From: Biomphalaria glabrata
Lineage: Eukaryota > Mollusca > Gastropoda > Planorbidae
NCBI RefSeq assembly: GCF_947242115.1
Contig: NC_074719.1
Coordinates: 41,420,849 to 41,484,848, forward strand
Direction of reading: 5' to 3'
DNA: 64,000 nt
A program made the position numbers and the translations under genes. Position 1 is the first letter of the stretch; each line of letters opens with the position of its first letter. Below the pieces are notes generated by a model. The model saw only the letters and a program-made list of their open reading frames with translations, ran no database searches and was not told the DNA's origin. Positions 54,571 through 64,000 of the stretch are shown here, one piece after another.

Positions 54571-56390
54571 TACAAGTATTCACTGTTAATAGTAAAAAAA
54601 AACACTAGACTTTTTAGTAGGGATGATTATCCTACAGCATATATATAATACATTCATGCAAATGATTCTGTACTTTATGTCAAAAAATGTTTTTAACAAA
54701 AATGTGTATTACTAAATTACATATTTTCTGTCACACAAGCTACTTACATTTTAAACAAATTGTTTACTTCTGTTTTAAAAGAGAATCCATTTAGTATGCA
54801 TATGAGCCAAACACATAATTTAAAACAACAATTAATAACATTTAATAAGCAGTGTTTTATATCCACATGCAGTGTGTTGTACAATGCCAAGACATACATT
54901 TAACTAAATGCAAAAGTTTCTTAGTTGAGGCTTTGAATGAAAAATTGGCCCTTTACAAAACAATGAAATTAATAAGATAATCATTCAATAACATCTGTTC
55001 ACATTCATCTATATCTTCTTAACTATCAGTTCATTGAATACATATAAATATTAGCAATGTAATAATAATAACATTAATAAATCTCCTTATCCTGTGGCAT
55101 GAAGTCGTTAGTCTGACAAACAAGACAAGAATATTTGCAAAACATTCATAGTCTCTAATATTCTTCTTGAAAATATTGGAAAATGCCTGGGGAACCACTT
55201 CGTGGGATGATTTTGAGTTTGTGTTTCCACACCATTGTTATGTTTTCTCCTATTTGAATTCAGGTCAACTCGCAAGATGATTACATCATGCCATTAAAAA
55301 ATATAAAAGGACAACCTTACAATACCGGTACCTCATGTTATTTTGAATTTCTTAGAAGGTATAGATGGCTCGGTCTCAAAAAACAATTAGTATGCTGAGA
55401 TTCTCTCTCCAGATTGCATTCCTAGACTTTTTGGGTTACATTTGGCATCAACTCAGTTGCTGGAGATGTTGTGTTGAATATCATATAGTCCCGATTTTTA
55501 AGGGGCACCATTTCTGATTTTCCTCCAAGGTTGTCTCCTAAAATTTTAATTTCACCTATTCATGAAATGTTAATATAATTGAACTTATATACATGTAATT
55601 TAGATTAATAGAATTTAATAGTATTTTAACAGAGGAAATAGATGAAATGTTACAATCTATTACTAGTTACCTAATCTTATTATTCAAGTCATATTCTAAT
55701 GTTACATTTTAATTTTCATAAAAATAATTATGACTTAAGAAAAATCATTAATATTTATATATTATAAATATATATTATAATATAAACATCCAGGATATAG
55801 TTATCAAAATTATGAACATTAGGAAAGAATATATTAAAAGTAAGAATGACATGATAGTATTCTTAGGGTGAGAGTAAGCTATTTCTTAACCATAAAATCT
55901 GCAAATCTTGTTTTATTATTTTGGTCTAAAAAAATTTTTTAGCAATTCTTACAAAAGAAAACAACATTTAGGTGCAGTTGCTGGAATTATATCCAGCTAT
56001 GGCTCATTATTTGTTGTGTTAAGCGTAAATATTGTGCTTTTTTTTAATCTCTTTGATTTTGGTTTATTACGGCAGACCACAACATTAAGTTTTGTTATCT
56101 CCCCTTTCGTAAATGACAAGAAAGTTACCTCCCTCGAGATTCGCATTGCTCCTTGGCAGAAAAGGTTTTTATTTTGCTTTGTTGAAGATCACTTTGAAGG
56201 TTGAACATTTCACTACGTTCTTTAAAAAAAAAAAGCTCGTTATTTCACTATTTATTGCTAGCGTCATTGTTCCTTTTTGTCCTTGGGAGGTTCGTTGTTT
56301 TGTTTTTTTTTGTTGTTGTTTTTTTTATAGCGTTCTATTATTTAGTTCTAGCAGAGTAAAATAAAAAAAAGGATTGATATTTGGTTTCCT
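54571..56390. other. AT-rich intergenic DNA, no gene
   Basis: One short R3-tail match (about 55196-55240, GATTTTGAGTTTGTGTTTCC). The plus-strand frame at 55908-56204 has no recognised domain and a T-rich surround. Otherwise nothing recognised. Confidence 0.45.
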
Positions 56391-56394
56391 AACA

Positions 56395-56570
56395 CTGTTC
56401 GAGACTAAAAGACAATCGACTGATGATGGCACACGTAGACCGTGAATAGAGAATTTAAATCGACCACCGCCATACAACGGTTATGTCTTCCCTAGATATG
56501 GCAAAATATGTAGGTCGCAAATGGGACTGCGTAGCCACGTAAAATACTGTACTCCTTACGGACTCTGAAA
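56395..56570 (+). mobile_element. LINE 3' end, C2H2-tail family
   Basis: Reads, in one frame, RYGKICRSQMGLRSHVKYCT across TATGGCAAAATATGTAGGTC and TGCGTAGCCACGTAAAATAC. It keeps the C-GL-SH-C pattern of the finger although the first cysteine pair is incomplete. Confidence 0.65.
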
Positions 56571-56794
56571 AAAAGCCTTCTTATTATTAGCAATGTACAA
56601 GTTCGTTTTTTTTTTTACTTGTTTTTTTTTTTTTGCTTGTTTTTTTTAATTTTTTATTTCACCAATCTTCCGTACATACTGAAATTAAGTAATTGAGTTA
56701 AACACACACACACACACCAGGAAGACTTCAATGTTTGGATCTCATTTAGTTCACTTTTTAGAAAATAAAAGTCTGGCTATGTATCTAGGTTACT

Positions 56795-56935
56795 TGAGTT
56801 CGAATCCTAATTGGAGCCGGGTGTGTTTATGAAATGAAGGCAGCAAGGAAACTTTACCCCCCCCCCCTCGCTTGACTACAAAAGAGATTGGACCGGAGAT
56901 CATTGAGCAGGTTACAACAGGACGACAAGCTCTAC
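56795..56935 (+). mobile_element. SINE family S2, diverged fragment
   Basis: GAGTTCGAATCCTAATTGGA (B box), GAAGGCAGCAAGGAAACTTT, a CCCC run and GAGATTGGACCGGAGATCAT. Confidence 0.55.
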
Positions 56936-56984
56936 ACAAACTTAATTGGTTTGAAATAGAGGTTTGCATTTTTTAGGGTCATCA

Positions 56985-57365
56985 CCAAACTTCATTTGTC
57001 AGGGCTTGAGAGGTTCAAATCCGCTCTTGCAAAAGCCCTGGACAGAAACCTTGCTGTTTTGCGTAGTGCATACAGGTCGAGAATGTTTGGTTTCCCAGAC
57101 CTGTTGAGACGGAGATCAGCAAGTCAGGGGCAGTCAAAAAGAATATGAGACACGGTTTCCTCTTCTGACCCGCAACGGGGGCACCGTGAGAAATATGAGC
57201 CAACAGAACTGGCCTGTCTTGCAATGTGCTATAATAGCTTGATCAGGCCTGGACAGCCTACACACGGGGAAGTGCGGTCAGGGCGCCTCATGCGCTCCCA
57301 GACTCCACAGGCTTTTTGAGACTTGTTTCAGCACTCAAACCACTTTTCCATTTCTGTTTTTTTTT
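56985..57365 (-). mobile_element. short LINE tail, 'RTGHCPVGS' family, copy 1
   Basis: Minus strand, in order: MEKWFECWNKSQKACGVWE, MRRPDRTSPC, AYLARQASSVGSYFSR, CPRCGSEEETVSHILFDCP and LRLNRSGKPNILDLY, an ORF2 C-terminal knuckle region. Shorter than and diverged from the 61919 copy, with disrupted frames. Confidence 0.7.
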
Positions 57366-57857
57366 ATTAGAGCCAGGGAAATATCAGTTAATTAGATATA
57401 GTCACGTTTGGAGCCAAATAAGCGTAAAAAACAAACTGACCTTATAACTTGAGGAAAATGTTATACTATAGCTTTGTACCTCTATTAATAATAATAATCC
57501 AATGCGTAGATGTCAATAGCCCTTCATTCAAAGATAAAGACACCACTTTTTAATATCTACGTAAACGACCATCTAGTGATTGACATGCGTGTGAAATAAA
57601 ACTAAAAATTAAATGACAATTTACTTACAATCTCCATGGATTATTTTTTAAAAGTCAGTATTTTGTCTTATCGACCAGTCATCGATTAAAAATGGATTGA
57701 ATTTTTTTTTTTTTAATTTGCTTTTTTTTTTTTTTTTTTAACGAGAAAGCGAGTTTTCATTTCGTTTCTTTTTTTTTTTTTCTTTTTTTGTTTAATCAAC
57801 TAAACTTGATTCAGTTACTTAACAGACGACGGTAGTGTAGCTAGTTCACACTTCGAC

Positions 57858-60800
57858 ATGAGGCTATTCAGCTTAACTTACGGTAAATATATTTATTGTT
57901 GTTAATATAGGCCTACCTTTATACCCGTACGGTATCTACAATGTCATTAATCAGATTTATTTTTGAGAAAGCTGTTTTCTAAACAAAGATCATGTAAGGA
58001 AGATCCACACGTTTTAGTTTAGTTTGTTTTTTCTTTCTATAATTTTTTTTTCTATTTGCTTGCATGTGTTAAAAACTGGGTGGAATATTTCAATAACGAC
58101 TCTATTTTTTCTCAAATTTAGGCAGTTTATAAAATAAAATTTAAATAATCATCTGTCCTAACAGGTCTAACAATGAAAACTCTTGTTCCAACGTTAGCAT
58201 TTTTAGAAATATCAAAATAGAATTTGGCTTACGCCATCTTTAAAGCACGACTTTAGTGGGGATTCCCGCTTTCGACTCAAATGTTTCTTTATATTGATTA
58301 AAAAAAACAACAAACTCTTTTTTTTTGGTTACGTTAGCGATTTAAAAAAAAAAACAAGCTTCTACCATGATCAAGTTCGAACTATGCGGCCTGCCCTCTG
58401 CCATCTTGTGGTATGTGCTATGGACTGTTATCTCGAGATCCCAGGTTCTAACCCTCTCGGCCGTCATGCGCGAGGTTTGGACTAGAATATAATAATCTTC
58501 AATTCTGAAGAAATATGGGAAACATGTAAACAAACAAACAAGGCGTATTGGTGGGAAGGGGTACCTGTCTCTTGAAGATTCTTAACAGCCGTTGACCAGA
58601 CAAAATCATTATTGAGGAACTGTGGCAAAGAACAACAAAAAACACTACAGTACAGAACATATCCTTCAAAGACGCTGGAGTTAGACAGACAACACACTTA
58701 GCTCGCCTGCATCAAAAATTACAAGGCAAACCCCCAAGGCAAGAGGGAGGGGGGGGGGACCAGAATACATTGCGCCGAGATTTGAAAGCAGATGCCAGGT
58801 ACATAGTCAAGACGTGGGTACAGTTGGGGTCTCGCCTTAAACCAAGACGCCTGGTGGATGTTGGATGATAGCCTGTTCCTCAGACGGAACCACATGCAGG
58901 GATGAGCTTCAGGTTGTGCTGGGAAGGGAAATAATTTGACAAATAGAAAAGCGTGATCCTTGAAGTTAACATGTCAAATTTGTATTCTTTAATTCGATAT
59001 ATTCGGTGGTCGACCCGTGCTCTTCTCATCTAGTGTGCATGTATGGCTTACATTAGATAAAGATTACTTTAACTCTTTCTCTCCTAATCGACGATACCAT
59101 GGTTGATTTGACCACATTACATTTATTTTTTTGCTTGTTTTATAAACATTAATTTGTGTTATATAGGCCTAAAAAGAGCGCAAATTCCCCTTTAATTCTA
59201 TACCAAATAAAATATTTTTTATTACAAAGTTATTGAAGCTTCATCATAACATGGAAGTGAGCTACAAATGTGCAAATATATAATTCCGTTGGATCTCGGG
59301 AAATAATTACGGAGAGATAGAGTTAATACATTAATGAAAAAAAAAGTGTTTTAATGTCAATTGAATTAAAAAAAGAAGTTTCGCTTTAATAACTAAACTG
59401 TATAAATTGCTATGCAGTCTATTTTAGTTATTTACTAGTCAAGATCCAGGGCTCTTATGACGCCAAGGAATATCAAAAGATCACATTGAGTTACTGTGGG
59501 CCTGTACGTCTAGACGATGGATGGTGGTCAGATTCTCAGACGACGTGTGCCATTGAATGTCGAGAAAGGTAAGGTGTCACCATTAACATAGAGACAAGCA
59601 GATACTTTGTAAATATAAAGTTATTGACATGAAAATTCGACTTCTTAAGACAGTCCTTATTGAAAACCTATTTAAGTGCTTCAAAGGTCTTCTAGTAAGC
59701 TCAAACCAATTTTACATCTACAAACGATTTCGTTGTTGACGACTCTGTTTCATAACCTAGCTAGACAATAGAGTTAGCACATTTTAAATTCTTCGTTTTC
59801 TTTTAGTATAAATTAACACTTGCCAAGCTATACCTTTTTTAGCCAAATAATTTATGTATCATCATGTGACCATTCAACATTAAGCTTGTACTGGTACTGT
59901 TAATGATTACCAAACTAATATACTCAGTAAAAGAGTAATTATTGAAACATTAATTTTAAAAATTACAGCTAGATTATGATTTAATTAATTTTTATCTGAT
60001 GATATTTTGAAAATCTTTTTTATCTAAATTGGTAGGCCCTATATAGGTTTTGAGAGTTATTATTGAAACATTAATAAATATTACCGGCTAGATTACGAAT
60101 ACACATAATTATTATTTTATTAATTTCTATGAAATGAAACTTTAAAAAAAAATTCTTAATGGGTAATCAATTTTGGTTTTGAAAGGTTTATTCCGATTAA
60201 TTTATTTTAAAACCACCATGTACAAAAGTGTATTTCAATTGATTGTCGTATGGTCGGGGAATTCAATGTAAACTAAACATTGTCAAAGGCACTAAATTAA
60301 TCTTCAACGTTGCCAAATAAATAAGAAAAAAACAATACCTTTTAAAAAAAGCCTAGCTTATCGACACTTACATTTATTCTGTGCACCGGATGCACCAAAA
60401 AATAGCTATTTATAGCTTTTCTTTCCGCCATGGATGAACTTCTCTGATATGATATTTCATTTTTTTTTTCTGTTCAGATATGAAGCAGACTGCCGCGGGT
60501 TCCTGTATAATCAGTATAGTCACGTGTGTGTACCATCCTCTGGACTAAGCGGTCATTCTGACCCACCTATCGAAGCAGAAGGGGAGTTTTACTTTGCGTC
60601 TGACTGCAATGCTTACCCTGATTTCTCGTAAGTTTCGGTTGACTAGTGTGACGTTATATGCTTGAGTGCCAGATGACAACGATGTCTTGATGTTACGATG
60701 AGATTGTGCTGATCAGACAACGCGTTTCTGGTGTTACAATTTTGCATACACCTCTCCTTTCTAGTAACGTCCAAACTATTTTTAGAGCCTGTGGAAAATA

Positions 60801-61748
60801 ACGTCATTGTTTTAAATAAACGTATCATTATTCGTCAACAACATATAGCCATGACCTTGCACTGCAGAAGTACAATCGAAAAATAAACTTACTTCAATAG
60901 CTGTTGTAAGATATTTGAGAATTAGTTTATTTTCTATAAATTATTGTGGGAAGCGTGGTCGAGAGGCTAAGTTGAGGCTTGAACTTGGCTTGTCTTGGCT
61001 ACCTAGAAAGGGGCTCGAGGTTCGACACCCGACTCGGGCAGAGTTGTGTTTACTGAGCGCCTAAAGGCAGCATGGAAAATCAACTCCTAGATACCCCCTC
61101 CCCCCCACTGGTCCACAAACGAGATTGGACCAAAGCGCTCTGAGCATGCTATAAGCATGAAAGTAGCGCTATATAAAAGCTATAATAATAATGTAATGGT
61201 TGGTCCCCTGATTGGCCAAGTAATACAAAAATATTTTGGTTGATATAAATCAAGGGATATAATTTCTACATTATTTAGAGATATAAAATTAAGTGCAGAT
61301 TTCTTTCCCTTAGATAATCTTTGTTTTAAAATTATTTTTATTTTAAATTTTGCTTTTTCTTGTTTGTATCTCCAATTGCAGGGTGTATCTTGGTCTCAGG
61401 TATGCTCTCATTAACAAAGAAAGAAGCTACGAACTTGCTAGAAGCACCTGCCAGTGTCTCAACGCTCGCCTGATTGTAGTGGATAACATCAACAGCTGGA
61501 ACGTCCTGTGGCTAGCCGCCGGCTTGATCAACAACGTATGGCTGGGACTGGACGACATCGCCCAGTCCGACCACTTTGTGTGGTCCAACGGTCAACCCCT
61601 TGATCCCATTTGGCGAAGCCTGATTTTCTATCCTACGGAACCTCGTAATATTGGTGACTGTGTGTATAAACTTGCGGGTAACTACTTTATAAACACTACT
61701 GACTGTGCTAGCAACTTAACCTTTGTCTGTGAACAACCATACTGCTAA
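57858..61748 (+). CDS. secreted PAN-like plus C-type lectin protein
   Basis: Four exons fit by GT-AG borders and phase: 57858-57882, 59418-59568, 60478-60627 and 61382-61748, giving 230 residues. The acceptor at 59415-59417 makes the first 20 residues hydrophobic (MRLFSLTYVYFSYLLVK), a likely signal peptide. Residues about 34-105 (CGPVRLDDGWWSDSQTTC, CRERYEADCRGFLYNQ) resemble a PAN/apple fold with paired cysteines. Residues 110-230 are a C-type lectin domain: STCQCLNARL (132), WLGLDD (162-167), WSNGQP (176-181), DCVYK (201-205) and FVCE (223-226). Expected disulfides are C132-C225 and C202-C217. The sugar/Ca2+ site reads EPRN (195-198), close to the mannose-type EPN, but the usual WND is absent, so calcium binding is doubtful. 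NTT (213) and NLT (220) are N-glycosylation sites. AATAAA at 61777. A role in recognition or defence is inferred from the fold only. Confidence 0.85.
58385..58535 (+). mobile_element. SINE family R3, in lectin intron 1
   Basis: AGGTTCTAACCCTCTCGG, GCGAGGTTTGGACTAGAAT, CTTCAATTCTGAAGAAATAT and AACATGTAAAC in family order. Diverged. Confidence 0.6.
58690..58920 (+). mobile_element. LINE tail, (GAT)-family relative of 38500, in lectin intron 1
   Basis: Shares TTGCGCCGAGATTTGAAAGC, AGTCAAGACGTGGGTACAGT, CAAGACGCCTGGTGGATG and GAACCACATGCAGGGATGA with 38580-38745. Several frame breaks. Confidence 0.7.
59069..59326. mobile_element. TTAA-bounded MITE, copy 3 (inverted), in lectin intron 1
   Basis: 258 bp between TTAACTCTTTCTCTCC and GGAGAGATAGAGTTAA (one mismatch). 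Its interior is homologous to copies 1 and 2 in the opposite orientation. It ends 92 bp before the lectin exon 2. Confidence 0.8.
60945..61195 (+). mobile_element. tRNA-derived SINE family S2, in lectin intron 3
   Basis: GGGAAGCGTGGTCGAGAGGC head, GAGGTTCGACACCCGACTCG, AAAGGCAGCATGGAAAATC, GAGATTGGACCAAAGCGCTC and AGTAGCGCTATATAAAAGC, ending in an AATAAT tail. Near full length. Confidence 0.87.
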
Positions 61749-61896
61749 ATGTAGGAGAGCTTAAAGTACTTGTCACAATAAACAGAAGTCGATAAATACA
61801 AAGCAAAGTTTACTTTTCTATGACGTCATTTCTATGTATTACTCATTTGCACCGCCCTGCACCATTTATTGGTGACCTATTATCCCTTTATAAAAG

Positions 61897-62345
61897 ATCA
61901 TCATTATTATCATCATCATCAAACTCCATTTGAGTGAGGGCTTGAGAGGCTTAAATCCTCTCTTGCAAAAGCCCTGGACAGAAACCCTGCTGTCTTCCGT
62001 AGTGCATAAATGTCGCCATACAGGTCGAGAATTTTTGGTTTCCCAGACCTGTCGAGTCGGAGATCAGCAAGTCTGGGGCAGCCAAACAGAATATGAGGCA
62101 CGGTTATCTCTTCTTCCCCGCAGCGGGGGCACCGTGAATCAAAATTTGGCCATAGCCGTGAGAAATATGACATGACCCAACAGGACAATGGCCTGTCCTG
62201 CACTGTGCTATAATAGCTTGCTCAGGCCTGGACAGCCTCCACCACGGGGAAGTGCGGTCGGGGCGCCTCATGCGCTCCCAGACTCCACGGGCTTTTTGGG
62301 ACTTGTCCCAGCACTCAAACCACTTTTCCATTTCTGTTTTTTTAA
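61897..62345 (-). mobile_element. short LINE tail, 'RTGHCPVGS' family, copy 2
   Basis: Minus strand: MEKWFECWDKSQKARGVWE, RRPDRTSPWWRLSRPEQAI, AQCRTGHCPVGS, CPRCGEEEITVPHILFGCP, LRLDRSGKPKILDLYGDIY and AGFLSRAFAREDLSLSSP, stop, then a (GAT)n tail (plus-strand ATCATCATT at 61897-61920). The two open segments overlap in different frames. It starts about 150 bp beyond the lectin stop codon. Confidence 0.8.
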
Positions 62346-62439
62346 ATATAGCCATAAAAGATGGAGCCTTCCACAAGTATTTATTCTATGTAAAGGTTTT
62401 AAAAAGCTAAATATTTAGTCTGTTTGATTGTTTTATACA

Positions 62440-62575
62440 TGCACTGCAATCATACAAAGTTGAAGATAATTTACTTCCTAGTCCAAACCTCCCGCAGGAC
62501 GACTGGGGATGGCAGCGGGCAGGGTATGAACCTGGGACTATCGAGACAACCGATAAACAGTTCAGCGAGGTACCT
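62440..62575 (-). mobile_element. SINE family R3, reverse
   Basis: Reverse reading: GAACTGTTTATCGGTTGTCTC, AGGTTCATACCCTGCCCGC, GTCCTGCGGGAGGTTTGGAC and ACTAGGAAGTAAATTATCTTC. Confidence 0.75.
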
Positions 62576-62837
62576 AACATTAGTTGGGATACTTTGTGGA
62601 CACCCAACACTGATTTGAGGATTAGACCACTGTTTGCACTGCATTCAACTATGTGTTTAACAAAGAAATAAAAGCATCCATTAATAAAATGATTTTTATT
62701 TTAATGTATTTACACTGGAGTTTAAGGTAAAATAACATGATGTATGATTAAGGTTACATATTATAGATCTAAGATTCCACTGCCAGCACACTTTAGCCCA
62801 TCTGTTGTTTTCAAGGAGCAGTTGATCAAAGCTCTTG

Positions 62838-63036
62838 TTACCCTACTACGATACCACTTGATGCTGTGTCTATAGGGTAGGCGTAAAGAGAAGGGTCGGC
62901 GCCCTCGGGCAAAATGAAAAAGCTTTTCTGGTCCTGCGCCCAAGCAATGCTCTGGGTGCTTGGCGTCCTTACATAAGTGTTGACCTCGGTGGGTACCTGA
63001 TCGTTGAGTGTCTTGATTACGTCACCATTAACAATG
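62838..63036 (-). CDS. last exon of an unidentified minus-strand gene
   Basis: I do not recognise the protein. On the minus strand a pyrimidine-rich acceptor (TTTTCTTTCTAATAG) ends at 63037. The next 199 bases stay open for 65 codons to a TAA at 62840-62838, after completing one split codon. It reads NGDVIKTLNDQVPTEVNTY, VRTPSTQSIAWAQDQKSFFI, LPEGADPSLYAYPID and TASSGIVVG. Composition and codon use look like a folded protein, and the IAWAQDQKSFFI...LYAYPID rhythm recalls beta-propeller blades, but that is only an impression. AATAAA on the minus strand lies at 62700-62695, about 140 nt after the stop. It has no in-frame ATG near its start, so it must be joined to upstream exons, probably beyond 64000. 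Confidence 0.5.
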
Positions 63037-63089
63037 CTATTAGAAAGAAAACCAACATTAGTAAGAAACTGGTAAAAGGTAGAAGCTAT

Positions 63090-63350
63090 AGAGTTTTCTT
63101 ATCTTATAAACTAGAGACGTTACTTCAAATAAGTAGATAATAATAATAATAATAATAATCTTTATTATCCGTAAGGAAATTTGTCTTACAATTTGTGCAT
63201 TACACCAAACAAAAAACATTATAACTATAAGAAACCAAAGTGTACATTCACACCAGACTCACACCACACCAGATGATTACGTCCTACGCGTCAATCTAGT
63301 CATGCATGTTAATCAATGACTTAAACTCTGCCAAGGTGGTGCACATATCA
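63090..63350 (-). mobile_element. LINE tail, 'RAWNGLPE' family, split by another LINE tail
   Basis: Left part (TTATCTTATAAACTAGAGAC, GTTACTTCAAATAAGTAGAT) and right part (ATGATTACGTCCTACGCGTC, AATCAATGACTTAAACTCTG) are continuous in other copies. 63135-63272 interrupts it. Confidence 0.75.
63135..63272 (-). mobile_element. nested LINE 3' end with (TTA)n tail
   Basis: On the minus strand GTAATGCACAAATTGTAAGA, CAAATTTCCTTACGGATAA and TAAAGATTATTATTATT form a typical CR1-group LINE 3' end. It sits inside the 'RAWNGLPE' tail, so it inserted later. Confidence 0.7.
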
Positions 63351-63574
63351 AGGAAGTTTGTTTACACAGTTGTGTTTCAGAAACGTCAGTTCTCTAAACT
63401 CTAAACGAATGAGTGGAGAATGAAAGGGAGATAATTTGAATTGAGACAGTTGTAATGTATTTCCTGCTCAATGTGTCTATTTTAGACATCCGTTCAAAAA
63501 ATAAAATAATATTACGTAACCCAACATGCAACGCGCCCTAGCAATCATTGGAATTTAAGTAACTTGACTTACTC

Positions 63575-63660
63575 AGTGGCGTAGCAAGGGATTAGGGGGC
63601 CCAAAGGGTGGTCTCTTTATAGGGGGCCCCTGCATTTTGATAATCGATATCATGACATGA
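63575..63660 (+). repeat. GTGGCGTAGC repeat end
   Basis: CAGTGGCGTAGCAAGGGATT followed by GGGGGCCC stretches. Same start as 49001. Confidence 0.5.
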
Positions 63661-63817
63661 GATAATGTACTTAATAAATATATACGTCTAATGTGTGGAA
63701 GGCATGCAACCTGGTCACTAATTTACATAACAACATGAATAACAAGATAACATAGCATTGGCTTACTATATCCCGGGAGGATTTTCAAATTTGTACCCCC
63801 CTTCCCCCCACCCTGAA

Positions 63818-63898
63818 CTTACTTGTAGAAATATATATATTCTTTGCTACAATTAACTTACCTGTAGAAATATATATTATACTCTGCGACAATTAACA
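63818..63898. repeat. about 40-bp tandem duplication
   Basis: TTGTAGAAATATATATATTC...CTACAATTAACTTA is followed by CTGTAGAAATATATATTATA...CGACAATTAAC. Two units. Confidence 0.75.
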
Positions 63899-64000
63899 AA
63901 AACTTTCCATCGGGTGAAAGGGCTCCACCCAAAGGATCTCTGCTAGGGGTGCTGATTTTGAGAGTTCCAGATTGACTCAGGTCCAGATCGACTCGACTAT

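Noticed and set aside
58168-58225. Alternative signal-peptide exon (MKTLVPTLAFL) for the lectin gene
   Set aside because: It has an acceptor and ATG but no good donor, while the exon at 57858-57882 joins in phase to 59418 and gives a better signal sequence.
1-64000. CRISPR arrays, bacterial operons, rRNA genes, LTR elements or viral insertions
   Set aside because: None seen: repeats lack spacer structure, genes are intron-split, and all retroelement pieces are LINE or SINE type with no capsid, integrase, envelope or long terminal repeats.

Overview
The window reads as nuclear DNA of a mollusc, most likely a pulmonate (heterobranch) snail. It is AT-rich, its genes are split by GT-AG introns, and it is crowded with tRNA-derived SINEs, 5'-truncated LINE tails, hAT DNA transposons, MITEs and simple repeats. 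There is no operon-like, ribosomal, CRISPR or recognisable viral feature. The species is inferred from gene and repeat style; no marker gene fixes it.

Host genes I can support, left to right: (1) a single-coding-exon gene for an unrecognised 212-residue helical protein with a possible N-myristoylation start (2035-2673, +); (2) three paralogous CYP3-clan cytochrome P450 genes, each with three coding exons of exactly 207, 675 and 603 bp and a 494-residue product. Copies A (9713-13339, +) and B (25293-29089, +) are in tandem, and copy C (38305-32965, -) converges on them. Each has a TATA box and a non-coding first exon; (3) a 12-finger C2H2 zinc-finger gene (50953-52374, +); (4) a four-exon gene for a secreted PAN-like plus C-type-lectin protein (57858-61748, +); (5) the last exon of an unidentified gene on the minus strand (63036-62838) that probably continues beyond the right edge.

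The rest is mostly transposable-element sediment. The clearest elements are a 2.3 kb hAT (Buster/ZBED5-like) transposon with matching 8-bp target duplications (15585-17878), a 2.0 kb LINE with one open frame covering RT and RNase H, flanked by identical 112-bp direct repeats (20117-22146), and three copies of a ~260-bp TTAA-bounded MITE. At least three tRNA-derived SINE families and five or six LINE-tail families recur, several nested in one another or sitting in P450 introns.

No wholly new molecular system is evident. The strongest leads are the 112-bp target duplication, the patchy A/B P450 similarity that suggests gene conversion, the unrecognised myristoyl-type protein, and an unusual block dense in AGATCT/TCTAGA palindromes (about 46800-48400). 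All similarities were judged by eye from translation and motif reading; no database search was run.
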